Origin: Hydrogenophaga sp.
Lineage (GTDB): Bacteria > Pseudomonadota > Gammaproteobacteria > Burkholderiales > Burkholderiaceae_C
Direction of reading: 5' to 3'
Length of the DNA: 45,342 nt
NCBI GenBank assembly: GCA_018993155.1
Contig: JAGKSX010000028.1
Coordinates: 1 to 45,342 of the forward strand
In this document: one piece after another, positions 28,109 through 36,291 of the stretch
Numbering within the stretch: the first letter of the stretch is position 1
Layout of the letters: the number at the start of each line of letters is the position of its first letter
Position numbers and translations under genes: made by a program
Notes under the pieces: model-generated
Told to the model about the DNA's origin: nothing
Databases searched by the model: none
What the model saw: the letters and a program-made list of their open reading frames with translations, nothing else

Positions 28109-28220
28109 GATGGTGTGCCCGTGAAAAGTGGGTGTCGGGTGGATCATGTCGCGCGGAAGGGGTGCGGCGATCCGCAAGTGCCTGGGTTCGATAACCTTCG
28201 GGAATAACGTGCGAATCGAA
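28109..28220. promoter_or_regulatory. Divergent promoter region between dehydrogenase and LysR genes
   Basis: A gap of 100 bp separates the ATG of the acyl-CoA dehydrogenase gene (minus) from the GTG of the LysR gene (plus). It contains TTCGAT (28187-28192) and ATCGAA (28215-28220), a 6-bp inverted repeat spaced by 22 bp, and TTCG-N11-CGAA (28197-28215), all across or beside the LysR start. A direct repeat ATAAC occurs at 28191 and 28204. These fit a LysR-type binding site that also represses its own gene. Exact sites are inferred. Confidence 0.45.
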
Positions 28221-29102
28221 GATCTCAACTACTTCATTGCGGTCGCGGAAACCGGCCATGTGGGTCGCGCTTCGCAGCGGCTGGGTCAGAGCCAGCCGGC
28301 GCTGACCAAGGGCATCCAGCGGCTGGAGCGCGAACTCAAGCTGCAGCTGTTCGAGCGCACCGCGCGCGGCATGGAGCTCACCACGGCGGGCACGGCGTTC
28401 TTCCAGCGGGCACGCCATGTGCGGGTGAGCCTGGACGACGCCATCAAGGAGGCCAACGACCTCCACCTGGGTAAGAAGGGCCAGGTGCGCGTGGGCGTGG
28501 CACCGACCTACTCGGAGATGTTCTTCGGCCAGGCGTGTGCCGAGCTGCTGCGCCAGCGGCCGGCGGCGCGGGTGCAGGTCATGATCGGCCTGAACGATCA
28601 GCTGCTCGCGGCCCTGCAGTTCGGTGACCTGGACATGGCCATCAGCGCGCTGCCCGCGCACGAGTCACCGGAGTTCACGCAGATGCCGCTGTTCCGCGAC
28701 GACATCCACGTGGTGGCACGCGCCGATCACCCGATGCTGGAGTCGACGTCGCTGCGGTTCAAGGACCTGGCGGGAGCCTCGTGGGTCCTGCCGGGGCGCA
28801 ACGTCGCGGCCCGGCGTTCCCTGGAGGCGCGCTTCGCCGAGCACGGCCTGCCGGAGCCCAACGTGGTGGTGGAGTCCAACTCGTCGGTCACCGCGCTGGC
28901 CAGCGTGGTGCGCACCACCGATCTGTTGAGCGTGATCCCGGCGTCGGTCCTGTCACGGCCCCAGGGTACCGGCCTCAAGCCCCTGGCCTTGGCGCAGGCG
29001 GTGTGGCCTCGCACGATCGGCATCTCGATGCGCAAGGCCGCCTACCTCTCTCCGCTGGCCGAGCGCCTGGTCGAGCTGTTGAAGGCGCACGGCCCCGTCT
29101 GA
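28209..29102 (+). CDS. LysR-family transcriptional regulator
   Basis: A regulator of 297 residues. The N-terminal winged HTH (MRIEDLNYFIAVAETGHVGRA, QPALTKGIQRLERELKLQLF) is typical, followed by a substrate-binding domain of the periplasmic-binding-protein type. GTG 28209 is chosen because it gives the standard LysR N-terminus; upstream in-frame starts would place the dehydrogenase promoter inside the gene. It is divergent from the CaiB/dehydrogenase pair and convergent with the Bug gene, whose stop lies 8 bases away, so it likely controls the surrounding catabolic genes. The inducer is unknown. Confidence 0.93.
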   Translation: MRIEDLNYFIAVAETGHVGRASQRLGQSQPALTKGIQRLERELKLQLFERTARGMELTTAGTAFFQRARHVRVSLDDAIKEANDLHLGKKGQVRVGVAPTYSEMFFGQACAELLRQRPAARVQVMIGLNDQLLAALQFGDLDMAISALPAHESPEFTQMPLFRDDIHVVARADHPMLESTSLRFKDLAGASWVLPGRNVAARRSLEARFAEHGLPEPNVVVESNSSVTALASVVRTTDLLSVIPASVLSRPQGTGLKPLALAQAVWPRTIGISMRKAAYLSPLAERLVELLKAHGPV

Positions 29103-29110
29103 GTGGCGCC

Positions 29111-30088
29111 TCAGTCGGCGGTGATCTTGTTGTCGCGCACGATCTTGCCGTAGGCCTCGACTTCGGACGCGATGAACTTCTGGAACTGTTCGGCGGTGGT
29201 GGGTTCGATCCGGAACCCCATTTCCTCCATCCGCTGCCGGTTGGCCGGGTTGTCCTGGAAGGCGCGCACCACGCCATGCCAGCGCGCCACGATGTCGGCC
29301 GGCATCTGGCGCTGGCCGGCAATGCCCAGCCAGCTGCCGGCGTTGAGTTCCGGGTAGCCCACTTCGGACAGCGCGGGCACGTTGGGCAGGGCGCGTGAGC
29401 GCCCCTTGCTTGTGACCCCAAGGGCGCGGATGCGGCCCGCGTTCAGGAATTCCTGGGCGGGGGCGATGCCGATGATGCCCAGGTTGACCTGCCCGCCGGA
29501 GAGGTCGGTCAGCGCGTTGGCGCCGCCCCGGTAGGGAATGTGGGTGATGTTCAGGCCGTAGTGCGCCTTGATCATCTCGAACGTGAGGTGCATCGAGGTG
29601 CCCATGCCCGGTGTCGCGTAGTTCAGCTTGCCGGGGTTTTTCTTGGCGTAGGCCACCAGCTCGGCCATGTTGTGGATGGGCATGGCGGCGTTCACCAGCA
29701 CCACGTGGGGCGTGATGCTGACCATGGAGATGGGTGAAAAGTCCTTGGTCACGTCGTAGCCCGGCTTGGCGTAGAGGGACTTCGCGATCGCGTGGTTGCC
29801 ACCCAGCACCAGCAAGGTGTAGCCATCGGGCGCGGCGTTGGCGACCCGCGCCGCGCCGATGTTGCCGCCGCTGCCCGCCACGTTTTCAACCACCACCGGC
29901 TGCTGCAGTTCCGTGCTGGCGAACTGCGCCAGCATGCGCGCGACGATGTCGAACTGACCGCCCGCGCTGAAAGGGATGATGAGTTTGATGGGGCGGTCCG
30001 GGTAGCGCCCCTGGGCGTGCGCGGGCAGTCCCAGGGCCAGCAGTCCGCCGGCGAGGCCGCCCAGAAGAAGAGTGCGTTTGGTCAGCAT
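29111..30088 (-). CDS. Bug-family (TctC) periplasmic substrate-binding protein
   Basis: A tripartite tricarboxylate receptor-like protein of 325 residues, the expanded family of Burkholderiales. The signal peptide (MLTKRTLLLGGLAGGLLALG) ends near AHA-Q, and the mature protein has RPIKLIIPFSAGGQFDIVAR, VVENVAGSGGNIGA, and IPYRGGANALTDLSGGQVNLG. These are the ligand-contacting loops of the family, which bind carboxylates or other small molecules. No TctA/TctB membrane partners are encoded in the window, so it is an orphan receptor, as most Bug proteins are. GGAGA 9 bases upstream supports the start. Confidence 0.93.
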   Translation of the reverse strand: MLTKRTLLLGGLAGGLLALGLPAHAQGRYPDRPIKLIIPFSAGGQFDIVARMLAQFASTELQQPVVVENVAGSGGNIGAARVANAAPDGYTLLVLGGNHAIAKSLYAKPGYDVTKDFSPISMVSITPHVVLVNAAMPIHNMAELVAYAKKNPGKLNYATPGMGTSMHLTFEMIKAHYGLNITHIPYRGGANALTDLSGGQVNLGIIGIAPAQEFLNAGRIRALGVTSKGRSRALPNVPALSEVGYPELNAGSWLGIAGQRQMPADIVARWHGVVRAFQDNPANRQRMEEMGFRIEPTTAEQFQKFIASEVEAYGKIVRDNKITAD

Positions 30089-30099
30089 GCGTGGTGTCT

Positions 30100-30131
30100 C
30101 CAGAGAATTTTGATCTGGCTCGATTCTCTGG
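30100..30131. promoter_or_regulatory. 8-bp perfect inverted repeat before the Bug gene
   Basis: CCAGAGAA (30100-30107) and TTCTCTGG (30124-30131) are separated by 16 bases in the 204-bp divergent region between the Bug gene (minus) and the acyl-CoA ligase gene (plus). The site is 12 bases upstream of the Bug ATG, over its leader. A second, weaker repeat ATCGG (30231-30235) / CCGAT (30248-30252) lies closer to the ligase gene, with a possible -10 TACGAT at 30255-30260. Both are candidates for a shared regulator such as the nearby LysR protein. Confidence 0.45.
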
Positions 30132-30292
30132 CGCCAGGGCCCATGGCGCGATTCCGCGGCGGGCGATATCGATGCCCCAGCGGCATGAGCGCGGCCATTC
30201 CCGGCGGGCATCGGGATCGCTCGGGGCCTTATCGGTCGGGCCTGTGGCCGATCCTACGATCCGTTCACTTTCATTCTTTGCGAGGAATCCCC

Positions 30293-31849
30293 GTGAACCA
30301 AGGCCGATTTTTGACCCGCAGCGCCCGCTACTGGCCGCAGCGCCCCGCCATTCTTTTTCACGACCGGGTGATCACCTACCGCGAGCTCGACGAGCGCTCC
30401 AGCCGGCTCGCCAACGCGCTGATTGCCCTGGGCGCGCAGAAGGGCGATCGGGTGCTCGTCCAGTCGTTCAACCGCCCTGAACTGATCGAGTTCGAGTGCG
30501 CCATGTACAAGGCCGGTCTGGTGAAGGTCGCCCTCAATGCGCGCCTCTCACCCGAAGAGATGGTGGAGTCCGCCAACAGCTCGCAGGCGAAGATCATGCT
30601 CGCCGGGCCCGAGCACGTGGCTTCGGTGGTGCAGCAGGCCGGCCGGTTGACGGACATCCGCACCCTGGTGGCGCTGGAAAACGGGCCGCAGGGCTTCCTG
30701 GACTACGAGGTGCTGCTGGCGGCGGCCTCGCCGGTGTCGCCCGACGTGGAGATGGACGCCTGCGATCTCGCGGTGCTGCATTTCACCTCGGGCTCGACCG
30801 GCAAGGTCAAGGCCTCGATGCAGACGGTGGGCAACCGCCTGGCGTCGCTGCGCAAGGTCGTCATGGGCCGGCTGCGGGCCAAGCCCGGCGACGTGCTGGC
30901 GCTGGCCGGGCCCGTCACGCACGCCAGCGGCATGTTCATCCAGCCCTTCCTGTTCCAGGGCGGCACCATCCTGCTGCACGACCGATTCGATGCCGAGGTG
31001 TTCATGGCCTCCGTGCAAAAGCACCGCGTGACCGCCTGCTTCCTGGTGCCGACCATGATCAACATGATCCTCGCGCACCCGCGGCTCAAGGAATTCGACC
31101 TCAGTTCGCTGCGCGATGTCACCTACGGCTCGGCCCCGATCGCACCCTCGCGCATCAAGGAGGCGTGGAAGGCCTTCGGGCCGGTCCTGTCGCAAGGCTA
31201 TGGCGCGGGCGAGACCACGGGCGGGCTGGTGATCCTGACGGCGGAGGACCACCGCATCGCGATCGAAGAAGGCCGCGAAGAACTGCTGCTCTCCTGTGGC
31301 CGCGCGTTCGGTGAATCCCGTGTTCGCCTGGTGGACGACGCCGGCCAGGAGGTGCCGCTGGGTGAGGTCGGCGAAATCGTGATCCAGGGCCCCGATGTGT
31401 TCGCTGGCTACTGGCGCGAGCCGGAGATCACCGCCGACACCTTGAAGAACGGGTGGCTGCACACCGGCGACCTGGCCCGCATGGACGAACTCGGCTACCT
31501 CTCGATCGTCGATCGCAAGAAGGAGATGATCATCTCCGGCGGCTTCAACGTGTACCCCAGCGAGGTGGAGCTGGCCTTGTACCGGCACCCCGCGGTTTAC
31601 GAGGTCTGCGTGGTGGGGGTGCCCGACGCGACCTGGGGCGAAGCCATCAAGGCGGTGGTCGTCAAGCGGCAGGGGCACGAGGTGGCCGCCGACGAGCTGG
31701 TGGACCACTGCCGCCAGTTCCTGGCCGACTTCAAGAAGCCACGTTCGGTCGACTTCGTGTCGGAGCTGCCCAAGAACGCGAACGGCAAGCTCTCGCGCAA
31801 GGAGCTGAAGGAGCGCTACTGGGATGGGCAGGCCCGGCGCGTCGCGTGA
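30293..31849 (+). CDS. Acyl-CoA synthetase (AMP-forming)
   Basis: An ANL-superfamily ligase of 518 residues that activates a carboxylic acid to its acyl-CoA through an acyl-adenylate. The P-loop is TSGSTGKVKAS (165-175), followed by the aromatic/Gly motif YGAGETTGG, YLSIVDRKKEMIISGGFNVYP and the C-terminal catalytic K499 in ANGKLSRKE. The start is GTG at 30293 with GAGG 10 bases upstream. The alpha/beta hydrolase gene begins at its stop. The neighbouring CoA transferase and dehydrogenase suggest a shared pathway, but the acid is not identifiable. Confidence 0.9.
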   Translation: MNQGRFLTRSARYWPQRPAILFHDRVITYRELDERSSRLANALIALGAQKGDRVLVQSFNRPELIEFECAMYKAGLVKVALNARLSPEEMVESANSSQAKIMLAGPEHVASVVQQAGRLTDIRTLVALENGPQGFLDYEVLLAAASPVSPDVEMDACDLAVLHFTSGSTGKVKASMQTVGNRLASLRKVVMGRLRAKPGDVLALAGPVTHASGMFIQPFLFQGGTILLHDRFDAEVFMASVQKHRVTACFLVPTMINMILAHPRLKEFDLSSLRDVTYGSAPIAPSRIKEAWKAFGPVLSQGYGAGETTGGLVILTAEDHRIAIEEGREELLLSCGRAFGESRVRLVDDAGQEVPLGEVGEIVIQGPDVFAGYWREPEITADTLKNGWLHTGDLARMDELGYLSIVDRKKEMIISGGFNVYPSEVELALYRHPAVYEVCVVGVPDATWGEAIKAVVVKRQGHEVAADELVDHCRQFLADFKKPRSVDFVSELPKNANGKLSRKELKERYWDGQARRVA

Positions 31850-32697
31850 TGGCGGCCGCGGACATCGACCGGGTGGCCTCGCTGGCCGAGCGCCACACCG
31901 TGGACGCCCTGGGCCTGCGCGTGTGCTGGCGCCGCTTCGGTCGCGGTGGCCCGCCGCTGGTCCTGCTGCATGGCGGTTATGGGAACTGGATGCACTGGAT
32001 CCGCAACGTGGAGGCGCTGTCGGCGGCACACGAGCTGTGGGTGCCCGACATGCCGGGTTTCGGCGAATCGGACGCCCTGCCGCCCGAGGTGCCGCGGGCC
32101 GCGCGGCTGGAGGCGCTGGTGGTGCATCTCACGGCCTCGCTCGAGGCCTTGCTCGGGTCGGGCACGCGCCTGGATCTTGCGGCTTTTTCCTTCGGGTCGC
32201 TGGTGGCCATGGGCGTGGCCGAGCGCACCCGCCGGGTGCGGCGGCTGGCGCTGCTCGGGCCGGCAGGCCATGGCTCCGGGCGCCAGCGCGAATTCAACCT
32301 GGTGGACTGGCGCAGCGGGATCGACGCGGCGCACACGCGCGACCTGCTTCGGCGCAATCTGGCCGAGCTCATGATCGCCCCGGCCAGCGGCATCGACGCG
32401 CTGGCCCTGGACATCCACGAGCGCGCCTGCAGGGCCGCGCGCTTTCAGAGCCGGCACTTCTCGCAGTCGGCGCACCTGCCCACCGCGCTGGCGGCCTTCG
32501 ATGCGCCGGTGCTCGGCGTCTGGGGACGGGAGGACGCGACCGGCCTGGCCGAGCGCGTGGCATCGACCCTGGTCCTGGGGACGGCCGAACGGCCCTGGGC
32601 CGTGGTGGAAGGGGCGGGCCACTGGGTCCAATACCAGCGGCCCGACGAGGTCAACGACCTGCTGCTGAACTGGTTTGCGCCGTCAGACCAGGCCTAG
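31849..32697 (+). CDS. Alpha/beta-fold hydrolase
   Basis: A 282-residue serine hydrolase. The oxyanion loop LLHGGYGNWMHW is clear, the nucleophile S114 lies in AFSFGS (Ala in place of the first Gly of GxSxG), the acid residue is in WGREDATG, and H258 is in GAGHWVQYQRP. The family includes esterases and C-C bond (meta-cleavage product) hydrolases of aromatic degradation; the GFGES and GHWVQYQRP segments fit either. ATG 31849 overlaps the last base of the ligase stop, so the two are coupled. Its 3' end overlaps the convergent chromate-transporter gene by 15 bp. Confidence 0.85.
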   Translation: MAAADIDRVASLAERHTVDALGLRVCWRRFGRGGPPLVLLHGGYGNWMHWIRNVEALSAAHELWVPDMPGFGESDALPPEVPRAARLEALVVHLTASLEALLGSGTRLDLAAFSFGSLVAMGVAERTRRVRRLALLGPAGHGSGRQREFNLVDWRSGIDAAHTRDLLRRNLAELMIAPASGIDALALDIHERACRAARFQSRHFSQSAHLPTALAAFDAPVLGVWGREDATGLAERVASTLVLGTAERPWAVVEGAGHWVQYQRPDEVNDLLLNWFAPSDQA

Positions 32698-33276
32698 CGC
32701 GCCCAGCAAGCCGCCCGCGCCGATCAGCCACAGCAGGTGCATCTTCGTGCGCCACACCAGCATGGTGGTGACGCCGGTGAGCAGCCACAGCGGCCAGTCG
32801 CGCGCGGGGTGCTCGTGCGAGCCGGTGAGCAGCCAGCCGGTGGCGATCAGCAGCGCGATCACGATCGGGGCCATGCCGGTCTTGAAGGCGCGCACCGCGC
32901 GCAATTCGCGGTTCTGGTGCGCCCAGCGCGTGGCGGTGTAGGTCAGCACCGACGAGGGCAGCAGGATGGCCACCATGGTGACCAGCACGCCGGACAGGGC
33001 CAGGGCCCAGGCCAGCCAGCCGGCCGAGGGCCCGCCGCCCGCATTGAGACCCACGTTCCAGCCCAGCACCGCCACGAAGAGCACGTTGGGGCCAGGGGCG
33101 GCCTGCGAGATGGCGATGGAGGAGGTGAACTGCGCCTCGCTCAGCCAGCCGTTCTGAAGCACGAGGTAGCGGTGCATGTCGGGCGCGGTGGTGATCGCGC
33201 CGCCCACGGCGAGCAGCGAGAGCGAGGCAAAGTGGGTGAAGAGGTCGAGCCAGTTGGCCGGGGTGGGCAGCATCAT
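32683..33276 (-). CDS. Chromate transporter, second half (ChrA-type)
   Basis: A 197-residue membrane protein equal to one domain of ChrA. The family motif SLLAVGGAITTAPDMHR and the SQAAPGPNVLFVAVLG segment are present, with four or five further helices. It is the partner of the upstream protein, which lies 2 bases away. Two-gene short-chain chromate transporters occur in many bacteria and need both halves. They export chromate or related oxyanions; sulfate is the natural analogue. The start is one of two tandem ATGs at 33276 and 33273. Confidence 0.88.
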   Translation of the reverse strand: MMLPTPANWLDLFTHFASLSLLAVGGAITTAPDMHRYLVLQNGWLSEAQFTSSIAISQAAPGPNVLFVAVLGWNVGLNAGGGPSAGWLAWALALSGVLVTMVAILLPSSVLTYTATRWAHQNRELRAVRAFKTGMAPIVIALLIATGWLLTGSHEHPARDWPLWLLTGVTTMLVWRTKMHLLWLIGAGGLLGALGLV

Positions 33277-33278
33277 GC

Positions 33279-33899
33279 TCAGGCGTCTCCCTTCTTGGCG
33301 CGGTCGGCGTCGGCGTCGCTCAACACCCGGTAGGCCCACAGGCAGGCCCCCCCGCCGATGCTGAGCAGCACCCACAGCAGCGGCCAGCGCAGCAGGCCGA
33401 TGGCGATGAAGGTGACGAGGGCCAGAAAGACGCATACCCCCATGCCCATGGCGTTCTTGTCGAGCGCCCCGATGAGCTTGATGCCGGTGGCCGCGATCAG
33501 GCCGGCAGCCACCGCCCCCATGCCACGCAGCGCGTCCTGGGCCACGGCGCTGTCGGCCACGCTGCCGTAGAGCGCGGCCAGCAACAGCACCAGCACCATG
33601 GGCGCGCTCAGCATGCCGGCCAGCGCTGCCAGGGCCCCCGGCAGGCCGAAGTAGCGCCCGCCGATCATCATGGAGAGGTTGACCACGTTGGGTCCCGGCA
33701 TGATCTGCGCGACGGCCCAGTCCTCCACGAACTGCTCGCGGCTCATCCAGCGCTTCTTCTCCACCAGCTCGCGCTGCACCACCGCCAGCACCCCGCCAAA
33801 GCCCTGCAGGGCCAGCCAGGTGAAGGAGACGAACAGATCGGTCTTTGATTGCGGGTGCTGGAGCGGGAGGGTATCGGGGGTCGTCTGGGCGGGCGGCAT
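33279..33899 (-). CDS. Chromate transporter, first half (ChrA-type)
   Basis: A 206-residue membrane protein with the N-terminal ChrA domain. FVSFTWLALQGFGGVLAVVQ carries the GFGG motif and AVAQIMPGPNVVNLSMMIG the PGPN signature. Five or six hydrophobic segments follow. It is encoded directly before the second half and the gap is 2 bp, so the products are made together. The pair may confer chromate efflux, but no chrB or other resistance gene is nearby. Confidence 0.88.
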   Translation of the reverse strand: MPPAQTTPDTLPLQHPQSKTDLFVSFTWLALQGFGGVLAVVQRELVEKKRWMSREQFVEDWAVAQIMPGPNVVNLSMMIGGRYFGLPGALAALAGMLSAPMVLVLLLAALYGSVADSAVAQDALRGMGAVAAGLIAATGIKLIGALDKNAMGMGVCVFLALVTFIAIGLLRWPLLWVLLSIGGGACLWAYRVLSDADADRAKKGDA

Positions 33900-33909
33900 G
33901 CCAGGATTA

Positions 33910-34779
33910 TCAGGCCCCGGTCGCGTGGGCCAGCGGCAGGCAGATGTCGGTGAGCAGGTCGGCTGGCGCAGTGTCGCGCGGGTTGTTGAGGTACTCCTCG
34001 AACACCGGCGCGTCGCCCACCTCGTGGCCGCTGTTCACGAGCCAGTGGCCGTACAGCCACTGGTAGGCCGCGCGCATGGTGGCGTAGGGCCCGCGGTGGC
34101 GCAGCACGGCGCAGGGCCCGCCGCCCACCTCGAAGGCCACGAGGGGTGGCGCCACCTCGGCGCTGTCGGGCACGGACAGGCCGGCGCGCGAGCACAGCTG
34201 GCGCTCGGGCACCGAGGACGGGTCGTCGACGTACTCGGCGATCCAGCGCGAGGCTGGCCCCACTTGGCCGCGCGCGGCCAGTTGCACGTAGCTGCGCTCG
34301 AACGCCTTGCCGATGGCCATGTACGAGCCCTTGTGGTCCAGGCCGGCCAGGCGCACGCGCGGGATCTCCCGCACGCTCACCTCGTAGCCCGCGGGCACGG
34401 CGCTCGCCGCCTGCGCCGTGCGAAAGGCCACGTGGTTGCCATGCTGGCGGTACTGCAGCGGGCTCATGCCGTAGGCCGTGCGGAAGGCGCGAGCGAAGGA
34501 CTGGGCATTGGGGTAGCCGCAGCGGCGCGCGAGTTGCTCCACCGGCAGGCTGGTATTGGCCAGGTAACCCGTGGCCCAGTGCAGGCGCAGCCGCCGAACG
34601 GTGACCGCGATGGTCTCGCCGTGCAGCGCGTGGTAGACGCGGTGCCAGTGGTAGGGCGAGAGGTGCGCCACCTCGGCCAGCCGGTGCAGGTCGAGCGGCT
34701 CGTCCAGGTGGTCGTGCAGGTAGGCGATCACGCGGCCCAGGCGCTGCTGGTAGTCGGTCCAGCCATGGCCCGGGTTCAT
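33910..34779 (-). CDS. AraC-family regulator with GyrI-like effector domain
   Basis: A 289-residue protein. Residues about 10-115 are two AraC-type HTH units (LHRLAEVAHLSPYHWHRVYH, LARRCGYPNAQSFARAFRTA). Residues about 130-289 are the GyrI/AraC effector-binding fold (VRLAGLDHKGSYMAIGKAF), which binds small cationic or lipophilic drugs in MarA/Rob/BmrR relatives. The ATG overlaps the upstream gene stop (ATGA). The upstream gene encodes a free GyrI-like domain, which may share the ligand. The regulated target is not evident. Confidence 0.88.
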   Translation of the reverse strand: MNPGHGWTDYQQRLGRVIAYLHDHLDEPLDLHRLAEVAHLSPYHWHRVYHALHGETIAVTVRRLRLHWATGYLANTSLPVEQLARRCGYPNAQSFARAFRTAYGMSPLQYRQHGNHVAFRTAQAASAVPAGYEVSVREIPRVRLAGLDHKGSYMAIGKAFERSYVQLAARGQVGPASRWIAEYVDDPSSVPERQLCSRAGLSVPDSAEVAPPLVAFEVGGGPCAVLRHRGPYATMRAAYQWLYGHWLVNSGHEVGDAPVFEEYLNNPRDTAPADLLTDICLPLAHATGA

Positions 34780-35240
34780 GCGGGGGTGCCGCCGTGCCGC
34801 AAGCCGATGAGGATGTCGATCTGGCCGTCGGCGCGGTAGCGTTCGCAGTCGGCCACGTAGGCCTTGGGCAGGTCGTCGCGCTGCCAGACCGCCTGCCACG
34901 CGGGGACCACCTGGTCGATGCGCCCCTGGGGCACGGGGAAGACCGCGCGCGGCGAGGCCGGCAGCACGGCGTGGCTCATGCCCGGGGGTACGGCCTGCGC
35001 GCTGCTCACCGGCGCGCCGATGATGAGCGAATAGACGCCCTCGTTGTTCACGCCGGCGTTCTCGAAGTGCGTGTAGACCGCGTACACCTCGTCGGAGAGC
35101 TTGCCCGGGATGCGTGCGAGCACGCCTTCCTCGGTAAAGCGCTGCCAGTGGGGCGGGATGGTCCGCATGGCCTCGTGGTTGTCGGTCCTGAGTTCAATGC
35201 CGATGATGCGCACGGCGCGGTCTTGCTGTTCGAGGTGCAT
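34776..35240 (-). CDS. Stand-alone GyrI-like effector-binding protein
   Basis: A 154-residue single-domain protein of the AraC effector-binding / GyrI-like superfamily (PHWQRFTEEGVLARIPGKLSD, YSLIIGAPVSS, PQGRIDQVVPAWQAVW). Such domains bind small molecules or, in E. coli SbmC, act on gyrase. It is translationally coupled to the AraC-type regulator, which has the same domain fused to a DNA-binding part. The most likely role is a ligand sensor or sequestering partner, but this is inference. Confidence 0.78.
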   Translation of the reverse strand: MHLEQQDRAVRIIGIELRTDNHEAMRTIPPHWQRFTEEGVLARIPGKLSDEVYAVYTHFENAGVNNEGVYSLIIGAPVSSAQAVPPGMSHAVLPASPRAVFPVPQGRIDQVVPAWQAVWQRDDLPKAYVADCERYRADGQIDILIGLRHGGTPA

Positions 35241-35325
35241 GAAGGCTCCTGAAAGGGATGTGGGTCGAGGCCTTCAATCTAGCCGCGCCGGGCTGACATT
35301 TCTTGCGGAGTTGCGCCGCGAGCCC

Positions 35326-36255
35326 TCACAGCGTCAATTCCCAGGTCTCGCCCACCAGGTCTTTGCCATAGCCATGGTGCGCCTCGCTGTGCACCAGCGT
35401 GAAGCCGCGCCTGGCGTAGATGGCGCGCGCGGCGCTCAGGATGCTGTTGGTCCACAGGACCATTTTGCGGTAGCCCTTGGCGCGCGCGAAGGCCAGGCAT
35501 TCGTCGGTGAGGCGCCCGCCCAGGCCCAGGCCGCGCGCGGCGGGGCTGAGGATGAGCAGGCGCAGCTGGGCCTCGGTCTCGCTCTTGCGCACCACGAAGA
35601 CCGAGCCCACGCGCTCGCCGTCGAGCTCGGCGATCCAGCCGCGCTCCCAGGCCGGGTCGTGCCGGCGGATCATGCCCGCCGCGATCTCGGCGACCAGGGC
35701 CTCGAACTCGCTGTTCCAGCCGTACTCGCGGGCGTAGATCTCGCCGTGCTGCTGCACCACCCAGCCCATGTCCCCGGGGCGCACGTCGCGCAGCACGGCG
35801 GTGCGGGAGGCGGGGCCGCTGCCGGGGTCGAGCAGGCCTTGCGCGCGCGCGAGCGCGGCCATGAGCGCCTGGCGCTGATCGGGCGCCAGCGGGGCCAGCA
35901 GGTGGGCGGCTGCTTCACGCGAGCGTTGCTGCAGGGGCTCGAAGGCGGAGCGGCCCTCGGCGGTCAGGCTCAGCGCGTGCTGGCGGGCGTCGTTGGTCAG
36001 CGGGGTGCGCGTGATCCAGCCGGCGCTGGTGAAGCGGCGCACGATGCGGCTCAGGTAACCGGCGTCGAGCACCAGTCGGCGCCCAAGCTCGCTGGCGGTG
36101 CAGGGCGCGTGGTGTGCCAGCTCGTAGAGCACGCGCACCTCGGTGAGCGAGAACGCGCTGCCCAGGTAGGGGTCGAGCAGGCCGGTGCGCTGGGTATAGA
36201 AGCGGTTGAAGGCGCGCAGCGCACGCACCTGGGCGGGATCAACGGGGAAGGTCAT
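35326..36255 (-). CDS. MarR-GNAT fusion protein
   Basis: A bifunctional regulator of 309 residues. Residues 1-145 are a MarR-type winged helix (SLTEVRVLYELAHHAPCTASELGRRL, LDAGYLSRIVRRFTSAGWI). Residues about 155-309 are a GNAT acetyltransferase with acetyl-CoA motif LSPAARGLGLGGRL and YARRGFTLVHSE. Known fusions of this type couple DNA binding with acetylation of a small molecule or protein, but the substrate is unknown. Two palindromic sites 21 bp apart lie before the start. The -10 box is so close that the message may be leaderless. Confidence 0.9.
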   Translation of the reverse strand: MTFPVDPAQVRALRAFNRFYTQRTGLLDPYLGSAFSLTEVRVLYELAHHAPCTASELGRRLVLDAGYLSRIVRRFTSAGWITRTPLTNDARQHALSLTAEGRSAFEPLQQRSREAAAHLLAPLAPDQRQALMAALARAQGLLDPGSGPASRTAVLRDVRPGDMGWVVQQHGEIYAREYGWNSEFEALVAEIAAGMIRRHDPAWERGWIAELDGERVGSVFVVRKSETEAQLRLLILSPAARGLGLGGRLTDECLAFARAKGYRKMVLWTNSILSAARAIYARRGFTLVHSEAHHGYGKDLVGETWELTL

Positions 36256-36262
36256 GCCCCCG

Positions 36263-36291
36263 ATTCTGGTTCAGTTGTTTGACTTTGGCAA
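36263..36291 (-). promoter_or_regulatory. Promoter of the MarR-GNAT gene
   Basis: On the minus strand TTGCCA (36291-36286) and CAGAAT (36268-36263) are separated by exactly 17 bases and match a sigma-70 promoter. The -10 box ends 7 bases before the ATG (36255-36253), so transcription would start at or next to the start codon. The -35 box overlaps a palindromic operator site, as in a self-repressed MarR gene. Confidence 0.55.

Noticed and set aside
32683-33899. Chromate transporter broken by a frameshift
   Set aside because: Each half is a complete ChrA domain with its own start and stop; two-gene chromate transporters are a known type.
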